A program made the position numbers and the translations under genes. A stretch of 64,000 nt of DNA from contig JAHBVO010000001.1 of assembly GCA_019637435.1 (NCBI GenBank), forward strand, positions 868,001 through 932,000, written 5' to 3'. This document shows positions 9,043-17,886 of this stretch, piece by piece. The notes beneath the pieces were generated by a model, which worked only from the letters and a program-made list of their open reading frames with translations, searched no databases and was not told where the DNA came from. Numbering within the stretch: the first letter of the stretch is position 1; every line of letters begins with the position of its first letter. This stretch comes from Candidatus Obscuribacterales bacterium. GTDB lineage: Bacteria > Cyanobacteriota > Vampirovibrionia > Obscuribacterales > Obscuribacteraceae.

Positions 9043-10596
9043 TTAGAAGCGCTCGGAGACCGATTTGCCCTGCATGAACAACAGCAAATAGTCTTTGCCA
9101 CCAGCTTTGGAGTCAGTGCCGCTCATGTTGAATCCGCCGAATGGATGGACGCCTACCATCGCACCGGTACACTTACGGTTCAAATACAAATTACCGACGT
9201 GGAAGTCGCGGCGAGCTTGCTCGATGTGACTTCTGTTTTTCGAATAAACCGCGCCTGTCAAACCAAACTCGGTGTTATTCGCAATATCAAGCGCGTCGGT
9301 CCAGTCCTTTGCTTTGATTATTGCCAGTACTGGTCCGAAAATCTCTTCTTGAGAGATACGGGCTCCAGGTGCGACGTCTGCAATCACTGTTGGTTTGATG
9401 AAGAAACCATCACCGTTGTTCTCGTCCTTTGCTCCACCGGAAACTACTTTTCCTTCGGTTTTTCCTACTTCAATGTACGAGAGAATGCTTTCATACGCGG
9501 ATTTCGATGCGACCGGTCCCATGTTGATGTCGCGGTCTTCGCACTTTCCGATTTTCAGTTTGTCGGTGCGCTCTTTAATTTTCTTGACCATCTCATCGTA
9601 GATGTCTGCGACGATGATCGCGCGCGAACAGGCGCTGCACTTTTGTCCCTGGAATCCGAATGCGGAAGCGACGATACCATCGGCGGCACTATCAAGATCG
9701 GCGTCTTTATCGACAACGATCGAATCCTTGCCTCCCATTTCGGCTACAACTCGCTTGATCCAGAGTTGTCCTTTTTGGGGCTTGGCTGCAAGTTCATTGA
9801 TTCGCAGTCCGACTTCCTTACTTCCGGTGAAGGCGATGAAGCGGGTCTTCGCATGAGTGACGAGGAAGTCGCCGACCGATGCGCCAGGACCGGGAACGAA
9901 GTTCAACACGCCTGGCGGAAGACCGGCTTCTTCCATTACCTTGCAGAACGCATAAGCGATCATTGGCGTTTCGCTCGAAGGTTTCAAGATTACGGAGTTG
10001 CCGCTGACGATTGCTGCGGTGGTCATGCCAACGCAGATGGCGAGCGGGAAGTTCCAGGGAGGAATTACCAGACCAACTCCGAGCGGAATGTAGCTCAATT
10101 CGTTCTCTTCGCCGGCCCATGGCGTAAGCGGTTGTGGTTGCGACAGACGCATCATCTCTCGTCCGTAAAATTCACAGAAGTCGATTGCTTCAGCTGTGTC
10201 TGCATCAGCTTCAGCCCAGTTCTTGCCGATTTCGAGGCAGAGCAATGCTGAAAATTCATGTTTTCTTGCGCGCATGATCGCGGCCGCTTTGAATAAGTAA
10301 CGAGCGCGTTCTACTGGATTTACTTTGCTCCATGAATCGAATGCTTTGAGCGCTTCGTCCATTGCGAGTTCAGCTTCTTTCATACCGGCTTTTGAAAATT
10401 TGCCAACGATTTCGCTGGGATTTCCGGGATTGGTCGAGATCATTTCATCCCCGGTCGTAATTTCTTTTCCACCGATGATGAGAGGATGCGATTTGCCGAA
10501 GCAGCCTCTGACTTTCTCGAATGCAGCTCTCATGGCATCTTCGTTATCCTTTTGCTTGTAATCAGTAAAAGGTTCATTGCGAAACTCTGTGAGCAT
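9043..10596 (-). CDS. rocA: 1-pyrroline-5-carboxylate dehydrogenase (L-glutamate gamma-semialdehyde dehydrogenase)
   Basis: This 517-residue NAD-dependent aldehyde dehydrogenase oxidises glutamate semialdehyde, formed from proline or ornithine, to glutamate in the cytoplasm. It has the length and sequence of the stand-alone RocA/PutC type. Visible motifs are the cofactor region PPWNFPLAI, the FTGSKEVGLRI turn, VAEMGGKDSIVVDKDADL with the general-base Glu, and FGFQGQKCSACSRAI with the catalytic Cys. The C-terminal FNMSGTDSKAGGKDYLLLF block is typical of this subfamily. No proline dehydrogenase lies next to it, so the first step of proline breakdown is encoded elsewhere. It has its own terminator and is divergent from thyA. 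Confidence 0.93.
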   Translation of the reverse strand: MLTEFRNEPFTDYKQKDNEDAMRAAFEKVRGCFGKSHPLIIGGKEITTGDEMISTNPGNPSEIVGKFSKAGMKEAELAMDEALKAFDSWSKVNPVERARYLFKAAAIMRARKHEFSALLCLEIGKNWAEADADTAEAIDFCEFYGREMMRLSQPQPLTPWAGEENELSYIPLGVGLVIPPWNFPLAICVGMTTAAIVSGNSVILKPSSETPMIAYAFCKVMEEAGLPPGVLNFVPGPGASVGDFLVTHAKTRFIAFTGSKEVGLRINELAAKPQKGQLWIKRVVAEMGGKDSIVVDKDADLDSAADGIVASAFGFQGQKCSACSRAIIVADIYDEMVKKIKERTDKLKIGKCEDRDINMGPVASKSAYESILSYIEVGKTEGKVVSGGAKDENNGDGFFIKPTVIADVAPGARISQEEIFGPVLAIIKAKDWTDALDIANNTEFGLTGAVYSKNRSHIEQARRDFHVGNLYLNRKCTGAMVGVHPFGGFNMSGTDSKAGGKDYLLLFMQGKSVSERF

Positions 10597-10930
10597 CTCC
10601 GTTTTTCTCCCAAATTGAAGCCGTTGAACGAAGACTAAGCTTACCCGGCATTTTCCGGATCGCTGGAATTGCTCATCCTAGATTTATAGTTGAAGTAAAT
10701 ATATATGGATTAGGGTTCGTCGAAATCGAGATTGTTGTTGACAAGCGAAGGTTTCAATTGGTTTTAACTGCTTGAGATCGCGAATGAGCTGACATCACTG
10801 CCTGGAAAACGTGTTATCCTTGCAAATGTATGTACAAAGGAAAGCCAGTCGTGGAGCGCTTTTCCTGCGTCGCGAAAAATATGGATCGACCTCCCCTGGA
10901 CATGTGCGCGGGGAGATCCCGAGGTGAACT
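10597..10930. other. divergent promoter region between rocA and thyA
   Basis: These 334 bp separate two divergent genes. A perfect TTGACA at 10738-10743 is followed 18-19 bp later by TTTTAAC (10762-10768), a fair candidate promoter for thyA. AT-rich ATATATAT near 10700 could serve the minus strand. GAGGTGA just before the thyA ATG is its ribosome-binding site. Confidence 0.45.
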
Positions 10931-11749
10931 ATGAAGCAATACTTGGATCTGGTTAGATATATTTTGGAGAACGGTGAGCGTCGTGAAGACCGGACTGGAA
11001 CCGGCACGATATCAATGTTCGGTTTGCAATCTAAGTACGATCTAAGAGAAGGCTTTCCTCTACTTACTACTAAGAAAGTGAAATTCGATGGTGTGTTGCG
11101 CGAACTGCTCTGGTTTTTGCGTGGCTCGACGAACATCAATGACGATCTTGCACAGTACACGCCAATCTGGAATGCGTGGGCGGATGAGAATGGCGAACTC
11201 GGACCTATATATGGATATCAGTGGCGCAAGTGGCCGAAATTCGAATATGACCTCGGTTCTGATTCGTATAAGAAAGGTCACATCGATCAAATTCAAAATG
11301 TGATCGATCAAATCAAGACGAACCCTGACTCGCGTCGGTTGATTGTAAATGCGTGGAACGTATCTGATATCGATAAGATGGCTCTGCCTCCTTGTCATAT
11401 GATGTTTCAGTTCTACGTTTCACAAACGGGCCGCCTCGATCTTCAGCTTTATCAGCGTTCGGCGGACATGGCTCTGGGAGTGCCTTTTAACATCGCAAGC
11501 TATGCATTGCTTCTGATGATGGTGGCAAACGAATGCAATCTAACACCCGGAATTTTTACGCACACATTTGGTGACGCTCATATTTATCTCGATCACCTGG
11601 AAGGATTGGAAAAACAGTTAGCGCGAACGCCAGGTTCGTTGCCGCGAGTTGAGATTGCGAAGAAACCTTTGTTCGATCTGCAATATGAGGATTTCCAACT
11701 GCACGATTACGTACATCAGGGTTTCATCAAATTCCCCGTGTCGGTTTAG
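10931..11749 (+). CDS. thyA: thymidylate synthase
   Basis: The 272-residue ThyA converts dUMP and methylene-tetrahydrofolate to dTMP and dihydrofolate. The active-site motif [12 protein letters not shown] contains the nucleophile Cys155. Substrate-binding segments [50 protein letters not shown] and [10 protein letters not shown] are all intact, and the length fits the family. folA begins 23 bp downstream on the same strand. This is a common pairing, because FolA regenerates the tetrahydrofolate used up by ThyA. Confidence 0.97.
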   Translation: MKQYLDLVRYILENGERREDRTGTGTISMFGLQSKYDLREGFPLLTTKKVKFDGVLRELLWFLRGSTNINDDLAQYTPIWNAWADENGELGPIYGYQWRKWPKFEYDLGSDSYKKGHIDQIQNVIDQIKTNPDSRRLIVNAWNVSDIDKMALPPCHMMFQFYVSQTGRLDLQLYQRSADMALGVPFNIASYALLLMMVANECNLTPGIFTHTFGDAHIYLDHLEGLEKQLARTPGSLPRVEIAKKPLFDLQYEDFQLHDYVHQGFIKFPVSV

Positions 11750-11772
11750 AACAATCTGGAACAGCCGCAGAG

Positions 11773-12309
11773 ATGAATGAACGTTTCAACATAGTTGTTG
11801 CCTGCGATTTGAATCGCGGGATCGGAAAGAATAACCAGCTTCCCTGGCGGCTCTCCGGCGACCTCAAATACTTTAAGCAGATTACGACCGAAACAACTGC
11901 GCCCGGAAAATATAACGCAGTGATCATGGGACGGAAAACCTGGGAATCTATTCCTCCCAATTTTCGTCCATTATCCGGAAGGTACAACGTCGTGCTTTCA
12001 CGTAATGAAACGTACTACGTTCCGGATGGAGTGTTTCGGTTCGCATCTCTGGACGAAGCATTCGAGCATCTGGAGAAAGGACCGGTAGAACAAGTCTTCA
12101 TCATCGGCGGTGCCGAGATCTATAACCAGGCCCTTCAAGATCATCGAATCGGGTTGCTTTATCTGACGGAAGTACGCCATCGTTTTGACTGTGACACATT
12201 TTTCCCTGACTACAAGCAATTCTTTCAACTCCTGACCAGTTCTGAGATTCAGAGCGAGAACGGCATCGAATATTCATTCAAGGTTTATAAACCGAATCTG
12301 CTTGCCTGA
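11773..12309 (+). CDS. folA: dihydrofolate reductase
   Basis: The 178-residue FolA reduces dihydrofolate to tetrahydrofolate with NADPH. The N-terminal VVACDLNRGIGKNNQLPW is the canonical substrate loop. It is followed by the NADPH-binding MGRKTWESIP, the VLSRN strand and IIGGAEIYNQAL. The C-terminal strands end in EYSFKVYKPN. It is slightly longer than E. coli FolA (159 residues) because of a KQITTETTAPGKYNAV insertion before the cofactor motif, a form common outside enterobacteria. It is probably translated from the thyA transcript. Confidence 0.95.
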   Translation: MNERFNIVVACDLNRGIGKNNQLPWRLSGDLKYFKQITTETTAPGKYNAVIMGRKTWESIPPNFRPLSGRYNVVLSRNETYYVPDGVFRFASLDEAFEHLEKGPVEQVFIIGGAEIYNQALQDHRIGLLYLTEVRHRFDCDTFFPDYKQFFQLLTSSEIQSENGIEYSFKVYKPNLLA

Positions 12310-12395
12310 AGCGCAATACAGGGCTGCAAAGTCTATCGAATTTCGCTAAACTGAATTTGGCTCGTCCACATGCCGTTTCAACTACACGTAAGTCG

Positions 12396-12821
12396 ATGAA
12401 GAAATTTGCATACACAACTCTGTTAATCGTTTCGCTTTTACTGGCGACGCCAACATTGTCTTCGACTAAGGGAGACGCTAAGAAAGGTCAGGAGATCTTT
12501 GAAAGTCTTACCTGTGTGGATTGTCATCGAGGCGGCGGCAATTCGGTTCATCCCAGTCGACCATTGAAGGGGGAATCATTTGCTAAGAGATATCCAAATG
12601 ACGAAAAGATCGAGAAGCTGATTCGTAAAGGTGTTCCGGGTGCAAGTATGCCTGCATTCGGAAAGGATGTAATCAGTGAGGAGCAGATGAAAGACTTGAT
12701 CGCCTATCTCAGGAGTCTGACACCGACTGCCTCCGGCGCTTCCAACCCGACGTCACCGTCGCTCACTGGTACGAACAAAACAATAGTGAAGTCATCAGCG
12801 ACGAAAACGGGTAAGAATTGA
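12396..12821 (+). CDS. secreted class I c-type cytochrome
   Basis: Starting at the ATG at 12396 gives 141 residues with a clean signal peptide (KKFAYTTLLIVSLLLATPTLSS). A TTG 39 bp upstream is open but would bury that signal. The haem site is CVDCH, and the distal methionine ligand is likely in PGASMPAFGKD. The mature domain of about 80 residues ends in MKDLIAYLRSLTP, the usual C-terminal helix of small monohaem cytochromes. A Ser/Thr-rich tail of about 35 residues follows. It would carry electrons on the periplasmic side; its partner cannot be named. It lies between folA and aat without obvious functional linkage. Confidence 0.85.
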   Translation: MKKFAYTTLLIVSLLLATPTLSSTKGDAKKGQEIFESLTCVDCHRGGGNSVHPSRPLKGESFAKRYPNDEKIEKLIRKGVPGASMPAFGKDVISEEQMKDLIAYLRSLTPTASGASNPTSPSLTGTNKTIVKSSATKTGKN

Positions 12822-12894
12822 GCATAGGCTGAATTACTATTCGAGAAACCCAAATAAGCTTCAATCATCGTCAGACGGTTCGCAACTAATTTCA

Positions 12895-13521
12895 GTGCAT
12901 CAACCATTCACCGCTCAGCTTGTTCTTGCCGCTTACACGCAGGCAATTTTTCCGATGGGTAATGATGATGGTTCGATCTACTGGTATTCGCCTGACCCTC
13001 GCTGCATTATCGATTTGGATGACTTTCACGCTTCCAGGCGATTGATGCGAACATACAGGAACGGTAAGTTCGACATGCGAGTCAACACGGCCTGGGACGA
13101 TGTAATTCGTATGTGTGCGCAGCGTGACAGTACGTGGATCACCGATGAGATCATTCGAGTCTACACAGAACTTCACGAGATGGGTTTTGCGCATTCGGTC
13201 GAAGCGTTTTATAAGGGTCAACTCGCTGGTGGCTTGTATGGTGTCGCCGTCGGTGGTGCCTTCATGGGAGAAAGCATGTTTCACGTCGAGACAGATGCTT
13301 CGAAGGTTAGTCTCGTCTATCTCGTCGAACGAATGAAGGAGAGAAATTTCACACTTCTTGATTCGCAATACATGACGGAGCATCTGGGCACGTTTAGCGC
13401 ACGCAATATTCCAAAAAGTGAATACATGCGTCGATTGAAGGATGCTTTGAATCGTGACTGTCGATTTGATGACGATCAGTCACGCTCGACTCCACTCACC
13501 AATGCTTTGCGTCAGTTTTAA
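12895..13521 (+). CDS. aat: leucyl/phenylalanyl-tRNA--protein transferase
   Basis: The 208-residue protein fits Aat, which adds Leu or Phe from aminoacyl-tRNA to N-terminal Arg or Lys of proteins, marking them for ClpS/ClpAP degradation (N-end rule). The family signatures AYTQAIFPM, IYWYSPDPR, SVEAFYKGQLAGGLYGVAVGGAFMGESMF and LLDSQYMTEHLGTFSARNIPK are present. The start is a GTG at 12895, chosen because family similarity begins within a few residues; no strong ribosome-binding site is visible. The gene is convergent with a cyclophilin gene whose stop lies 40 bp away. Confidence 0.93.
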   Translation: MHQPFTAQLVLAAYTQAIFPMGNDDGSIYWYSPDPRCIIDLDDFHASRRLMRTYRNGKFDMRVNTAWDDVIRMCAQRDSTWITDEIIRVYTELHEMGFAHSVEAFYKGQLAGGLYGVAVGGAFMGESMFHVETDASKVSLVYLVERMKERNFTLLDSQYMTEHLGTFSARNIPKSEYMRRLKDALNRDCRFDDDQSRSTPLTNALRQF

Positions 13522-13561
13522 CCAATTGGCTCTAAAGCGTTTCGAAAAACAATCTCGTCGC

Positions 13562-14302
13562 CTAGAAGTTGCTGTCCGGAATTTCAGAAGGTGGTTCGTA
13601 GGGAACCTGCGGAGTGTTTCGACCGCGCTGCGGTTGGCGTTGGCCGCTTCCGCCAGATTGTCCCTGTTGTTGAGGTTGCGATTGAACGATTGAAACATTC
13701 TGGATCACATCGCCGCGACGCATTGCCATGACTGCATCCATTCCGCCGACCACTCGACCGAAGATTGCGTACTTGCCGTCGAGCTGATACATCGGACACT
13801 TAGTGATGTAGAACTGGCAGCTTGCAGAATTGGGGGCATTTGATCTTGCCATCGCGAGTGTGCCACCGGTGTGATGCAAGTTGCGATTTATCTCCAGGTT
13901 TATGTAACGAGGAGCACCCGTATTCGGATCGGTGTATGCACCTGTGCCATTTCCATTCGGATCGCCACCCTGAATACACCAATTTTCGATGCGATGAAAA
14001 ATCTTGCCGCTGTAGAATCCCGTCGATGCAATTTCTAGAAAATTGCTTGATGTCATCGGTACTGCAGAACGAAACACACGACAGAAAATCGGTCCTTTGG
14101 TCGTGTCTATGCGAACGATAGGGTCACCATCGGCGAAAGTTTCTTTCTCGCTAATGACGGAGCAGAGAGAAGCGATGGAGAGGCAAATAGCAAATTTGCC
14201 CAGGACTAATTTTGTGTGTCTACTTGAGCGAATAATTCTGTTTAGCCTCACAGCGCCGTGGCTATGGTCTGATAACTCGAACGTGCTTGATATATACCGC
14301 AT
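13562..14302 (-). CDS. exported cyclophilin-type peptidyl-prolyl isomerase
   Basis: The cyclophilin domain (about residues 60-205 of the 246-residue form) contains FHRIENWCIQGGDPNGNGTG, ARSNAPNSASCQFYI and DGKYAIFGRVVGGMDAV, which include the catalytic Arg and substrate-pocket residues. It assists folding by isomerising X-Pro bonds. A hydrophobic segment (VLGKFAICLSIASLCSVIS) just before the domain suggests export or membrane anchoring. A Gln/Gly/Pro-rich tail follows the domain. The start is uncertain: the frame stays open to 14614, over the divergent neighbour, so I use the ATG at 14302. A GTG about 22 residues later would give a more standard signal peptide. Two other cyclophilins occur at 45-46 kb. 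Confidence 0.85.
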   Translation of the reverse strand: MRYISSTFELSDHSHGAVRLNRIIRSSRHTKLVLGKFAICLSIASLCSVISEKETFADGDPIVRIDTTKGPIFCRVFRSAVPMTSSNFLEIASTGFYSGKIFHRIENWCIQGGDPNGNGTGAYTDPNTGAPRYINLEINRNLHHTGGTLAMARSNAPNSASCQFYITKCPMYQLDGKYAIFGRVVGGMDAVMAMRRGDVIQNVSIVQSQPQQQGQSGGSGQRQPQRGRNTPQVPYEPPSEIPDSNF

Positions 14303-14437
14303 CTGTTTGCAACTGAAACCGTCTGCAAATCTAACAGGCACGTTGCCTTGCAAGCGTATACTCTGATGTATTGATTTCGCGTTCAGAAATCGTTGTATTC
14401 GGGAAGAAATTTCTTGGAAGCTTAGGAGAGAACACAC

Positions 14438-15433
14438 ATGGCATTGTATGCAGATTTGCACAGACATCTTGGTGGCGCACTGCATCCTCGGATTATCTAC
14501 AAATTTTTGCAAAGGCACGATCATGCGACCTTGCAATATTTCCCTGATTACGATGGTTTCTACAATTGGTTCACCAGACCGTGCAGAACGCTGGAAGAGT
14601 TTGTGAAGATCCACTCACTTGTCGAAGAGTTGCAGAGCGTTGAGCACCTGCCCTACTTCTGCGTGCGACTGTGCCGCGGTGCCTACACCTTCGAAAATCT
14701 TCAATACATGGAGTTACGATACAACCCATTTTTCAGAACCAACCATAAGGATTCGACGGAGAAGCGACTCGGGCAGATGAACGGTATCGTTGAAGTAATT
14801 TCGGCGAATGTGCGTCCTTCTGATTACCCGATCGTCGTGAAACAAATTCTGTGTCTCGATCGACGGTTGCCTCTCGAGATCAACGAGGCAATTTTAAAAT
14901 GCGCGCAAGATAACTTGGGTCCGGTCGTCGGGATCGATCTTGCCGGGCCGGAGATCAATCCGGAGAAATTCGAGGAGTGGGTTTCTCTTCTCGGAAAGGC
15001 CAGGGCATGCGGTCTCAAGACAACCTGCCATCTTGGAGAGACCGGAATCGAAAATGTTTTCCCTCAGTACTTCAATGTGCTCGATCGAATTGGTCATGGT
15101 ATTCACATTCCTCTGGTCAGACCGGAGATGTTGAAAGAGTTGGCTAGAAAACAAATCACTCTCGAAGTCTGTCCGACGAGTTATCGGCAGACTGGAGTCT
15201 TGAAAGACTTTTCGGAACTGAGAGTCGTATTCGAAAGATGTCGCGAAGCCGGCGTTGCAATTGCTGTCTGCACAGATAACCCGGGACGTAATCCATCACC
15301 GTGTACTTTGCCTGGTGAGTACGAACGGCTGATCGATCATGATGTGATTGACTTTAGCGAGTTGAAACAAATTCAGAACGAGTCTTTCAGATCTGCATTC
15401 GGTTTCGTCGGTGGTGCATGGACGGCCATATGA
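14438..15433 (+). CDS. adenosine-deaminase-like metal-dependent hydrolase
   Basis: The 331-residue TIM-barrel enzyme belongs to the adenosine/AMP deaminase family. Metal ligands are seen in DLHRHLGGAL (HxH), CHLGET (His, with the proton-shuttling Glu), RIGHG and CTDNPG (metal Asp). GIDLAGPE matches the conserved barrel strand. Two positions differ from classical adenosine deaminase: HLGE replaces HAGE, and TDNP replaces TDDP. The substrate may therefore be adenosine, adenine or another modified nucleoside, and I do not assign it. AGGAGAG precedes the ATG. The gene is divergent from the cyclophilin and monocistronic as far as can be seen. Confidence 0.82.
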   Translation: MALYADLHRHLGGALHPRIIYKFLQRHDHATLQYFPDYDGFYNWFTRPCRTLEEFVKIHSLVEELQSVEHLPYFCVRLCRGAYTFENLQYMELRYNPFFRTNHKDSTEKRLGQMNGIVEVISANVRPSDYPIVVKQILCLDRRLPLEINEAILKCAQDNLGPVVGIDLAGPEINPEKFEEWVSLLGKARACGLKTTCHLGETGIENVFPQYFNVLDRIGHGIHIPLVRPEMLKELARKQITLEVCPTSYRQTGVLKDFSELRVVFERCREAGVAIAVCTDNPGRNPSPCTLPGEYERLIDHDVIDFSELKQIQNESFRSAFGFVGGAWTAI

Positions 15434-15842
15434 GTTTACAAACAAGATTCTTTTGCTCGATCGCCTTTCGGATCAATTCGAGTTGCGACTGACTCGATCG
15501 CGAGTCCGCAAAAGCTTGATGGGTGTGCGTTTTCGCGAATTCAGCGGAGGCGAGTAGTAGATTGACGATCGATCTTCGTGCATTGGTTCGAGATCAAAAA
15601 TCCGATCGATGTGACAAAAAAATTTCGTAATCGCAAGTTGATTTTGATCTATATATTGCATTTTTTTCTAAATGAAAGTAATGTATCAACGTGTGGTGTG
15701 ATTGAGTAGTGCAAAAAAAGATTGCGCTATTCAAAAGTGGTGGCAACAGCAAACGATTGAAAACTGCATTCACAGTAAGTCTGAGATGTTTTTACCAAAC
15801 GTTTTTTGAACTCCACCAAGTAATACCGGGAGGAAAAAAAGA
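15434..15842. other. intergenic leader upstream of the H1-like gene
   Basis: This 409-bp region has no supported gene. It contains a 6-bp stem hairpin GACTCG-ATCG-CGAGTC at 15491-15506, possibly the end of the upstream transcript. An AT-rich stretch around 15640-15670 (including TATATATT) is a likely promoter zone. The ribosome-binding site is GGGAGG at 15829-15834. Confidence 0.45.
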
Positions 15843-16517
15843 ATGGCAACCAAAGAAAAAGGTAGCGAAGAACGGAAAGTACCAGGTACCGTTTCTGAGA
15901 CTACTGTAGAAAAGGCAGCTGGCGCAGCACCGAAACGTGCAGCAACAGCTGGTGGAGATGCAAAACCAGCCGCTAAGAAACCGGCTAAGAAGAAAGCAGC
16001 AGCTAAGAAGAAAGCAGCAGCTAAAAAACCTGCAGCTAAAAAACCTGCAGCAAAGAAAGCAGCCGCTAAGAAAAAGCCTGCAGCTAAAAAGCCAGCTACC
16101 AAAAAAGCAGCAGCTAAAAAGCCCGCAGCGAAAAAAGCAGCTCCAAAGAAAAAAGCAGCAGCTAAAAAGCCCGCAGCGAAAAAAGCAGCTCCAAAGAAAA
16201 AAGCAGCAGCTAAAAAGCCCGCAGCGAAGAAAGCAGCTCCAAAGAAAAAAGCAGCAGCTAAAAAGCCCGCAGCAAAGAAAGCAGCTCCAAAGAAAAAAGC
16301 AGCAGCCAAAAAGCCCGCAGCGAAAAAGACCGGAGCTAAAAAGTCGACAGCTAAGAAACCAGCCGCCAAAAAGGCTGGCGCTACCAAGAAAAAAGCAACA
16401 GCTAAGAAGTCGACAGCTAAGAAACCCGCAGCTAAAAAAGGCGGAAAGAAAAAAGGCGCAACCCGTAAGGCCGCGCCGGTGACCACTAACGAAGCACCGT
16501 CAGCAGACAACGCTTAA
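15843..16517 (+). CDS. histone H1-like Lys/Ala/Pro-rich DNA-binding protein
   Basis: The 224-residue protein has a short N-terminal segment (about 40 residues) and then an almost pure Lys/Ala/Pro region of KKPAAKK and KKAAPKK units, ending in a short acidic tail. This resembles the C-terminal domain of eukaryotic histone H1 and bacterial HctB/AlgP-type proteins, which bind DNA non-specifically and compact it. There is no globular domain. Four near-identical 48-bp units lie inside the gene (listed separately), so its length may vary between strains. GGGAGG lies 9 bp before the ATG, and a strong terminator follows. High charge and a strong terminator suggest an abundant nucleoid protein. Confidence 0.8.
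   Translation: MATKEKGSEERKVPGTVSETTVEKAAGAAPKRAATAGGDAKPAAKKPAKKKAAAKKKAAAKKPAAKKPAAKKAAAKKKPAAKKPATKKAAAKKPAAKKAAPKKKAAAKKPAAKKAAPKKKAAAKKPAAKKAAPKKKAAAKKPAAKKAAPKKKAAAKKPAAKKTGAKKSTAKKPAAKKAGATKKKATAKKSTAKKPAAKKGGKKKGATRKAAPVTTNEAPSADNA
16107..16331 (+). repeat. 48-bp in-frame tandem repeat
   Basis: Four full units begin at 16107, 16155, 16203 and 16251, with a partial fifth at 16299. Each encodes the 16-residue [16 protein letters not shown]. Units differ by only one or a few silent changes, which implies recent expansion by slippage or unequal exchange. Confidence 0.93.
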
Positions 16518-16541
16518 TTAGTGTCCTAAAAGGAAACATTC

Positions 16542-16580
16542 AAAGGAACCTCGGAAGACCTCCGAGGTTCCTTTGTTTTT
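16542..16580 (+). terminator. strong rho-independent terminator of the H1-like gene
   Basis: A perfect 14-bp stem (16542-16555 with 16561-16574) with a 5-nt loop is followed by GTTTTT. It may act in both directions, since the esterase gene on the other strand ends 13 bp away. Confidence 0.9.
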
Positions 16581-16592
16581 ATCGAATTATGA

Positions 16593-17264
16593 TCAGTTGA
16601 TCAGATTATGCTCTTGGAGAAACTTCTCCGAAGCGCTCCAGATTGTCGGCAGTGATTGGATCAACTCATGCCCGTCTTCCAGTTCAATCAATTGTACGTG
16701 TGCAGGATTTTGTTGTGCGAAATTTTTGCTTTCGCCTACTGGCACGACTTCATCGTTTCTTCCGTGAAGTATCAGCGTGGGAATAGTCACCTGAATGTTT
16801 CGCGTCGAATACGATTCGAGATCTTCTACAAATTTGTATGAGAGTGGTTCGTTTTTTTGCGATGCATAATGAAAGACATCAAGAACTCCGTGATGCTTCC
16901 AGGCACTGCGTTTATCTTGATCGACGAGATCGTTCCAACGTTTTTCTATTCCAAAACCGGGCGCAAGAAGAATCAATGCTTTCACTGCTGGAAAACGAGT
17001 CGCAGTCAAAGTTGCGACAAGACCTCCCATGCTCGATCCGATCATCACGCAGTCGTCTTTGATCAATTTCTCCCCGACGTGATTGATTTGCGACGTCAGG
17101 GTCATGTCAGTGAATGATGGAATGTTCATATCCGGTATCGCTGGAGTGATACCACATGAAGTCAGTTTTTCATTGAAATAACGAGCTTTGGTCGACTGCG
17201 GTCCTGAAGCGAAACCGTGCAGGTAGATGAAACTAAAATTGCTGGCCGAATTCGTTCCTTGCAT
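16593..17264 (-). CDS. YqiA/YcfP-like alpha/beta-hydrolase (esterase)
   Basis: The ATG at 17264 gives 223 residues and lies 28 bp after the stop of the upstream gene; a longer reading would overlap that gene. The fold is alpha/beta hydrolase: YLHGFASGPQS near the N-terminus forms the oxyanion loop, GSSMGG holds the nucleophile Ser, LHGRNDEVVP the acidic residue, and DGHEL the His. The YLHGF...STKA opening is typical of the UPF0227 YqiA/YcfP esterases. Substrates are likely small esters or thioesters; the physiological role is unknown. It has no signal peptide and is probably co-transcribed with the unknown gene upstream. Confidence 0.8.
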   Translation of the reverse strand: MQGTNSASNFSFIYLHGFASGPQSTKARYFNEKLTSCGITPAIPDMNIPSFTDMTLTSQINHVGEKLIKDDCVMIGSSMGGLVATLTATRFPAVKALILLAPGFGIEKRWNDLVDQDKRSAWKHHGVLDVFHYASQKNEPLSYKFVEDLESYSTRNIQVTIPTLILHGRNDEVVPVGESKNFAQQNPAHVQLIELEDGHELIQSLPTIWSASEKFLQEHNLIN

Positions 17265-17292
17265 CGATTCAATTTTCCATCGGATGAATGAA

Positions 17293-17886
17293 CTATTGTG
17301 CGCTTGCGATCCAGCTGTACCATGGACTTGAATGCACCGATGAGGTGATCTGCAAGCCCAGCGTGTTTCGTCCACCGGCGTCGCCTTTGGATATCAAAAT
17401 CCAATCACCAGCGCCGTAGAAAGTATAGATCCAAATTTTTTCTTGCATGTCCACACATGCAACCCACTGATCGTAGTAGGGTAAATGAACGGGATAGTAT
17501 GCGAAAGCCGCGGTTTCGCCGATATCAAAAAAGTCGTTGAGTGATTTTTTCCAGTCCTCTTTGCTTGCCAGAATCAAAGTCTGTCTTACGCGTGAACCTT
17601 CGAGAACTTGAGCGACGTTGCTCTGTTTCATATCGCTTGTCCATCGCGATGGGAGATAAAGGTACATCGTTCCTTCAATCACATCCGGAAATTCGAATGG
17701 AGCTTGATACCAGTCTTTCGATTCGCCAGGTTGAGCATATGATTTAAATGAGAACGCATTTGGATCTACGCCGAGCTTCTCGCAAAAAAGTGGATGAGAC
17801 ATTTCGAGTACATCCGGTGGTGCCATATCCATATAGGCCCAGTTACTCAAAGTTTCTTTGAATGCCTTGTTAACGTCGCTGCTCAT
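17293..17886 (-). CDS. uncharacterised 197-residue protein
   Basis: I do not recognise a family. The protein is soluble, with no signal peptide or membrane segment, and is unusually rich in aromatic residues, especially Trp and Tyr (for example PYYDQWVAC and IWIYTFYGAGDWILI). It appears to be mixed alpha/beta. It lies 28 bp upstream of the esterase gene on the same strand, which suggests one transcript. The ATG at 17886 is the first in frame; AAGGAAACAGTTCG precedes it on the minus strand. Confidence 0.6.
   Translation of the reverse strand: MSSDVNKAFKETLSNWAYMDMAPPDVLEMSHPLFCEKLGVDPNAFSFKSYAQPGESKDWYQAPFEFPDVIEGTMYLYLPSRWTSDMKQSNVAQVLEGSRVRQTLILASKEDWKKSLNDFFDIGETAAFAYYPVHLPYYDQWVACVDMQEKIWIYTFYGAGDWILISKGDAGGRNTLGLQITSSVHSSPWYSWIASAQ

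Noticed and set aside
9145..10251. 368-codon frame antisense to rocA
   Set aside because: The rocA protein is full length with catalytic motifs; the opposite frame has no family resemblance.
15770..16510. Long hydrophobic frame (246 codons) antisense to the H1-like gene
   Set aside because: It is the mirror of the Lys/Ala repeat: reversed AAG/GCA codons read as Phe/Ala/Gly. The plus-strand gene has a ribosome-binding site and a terminator.
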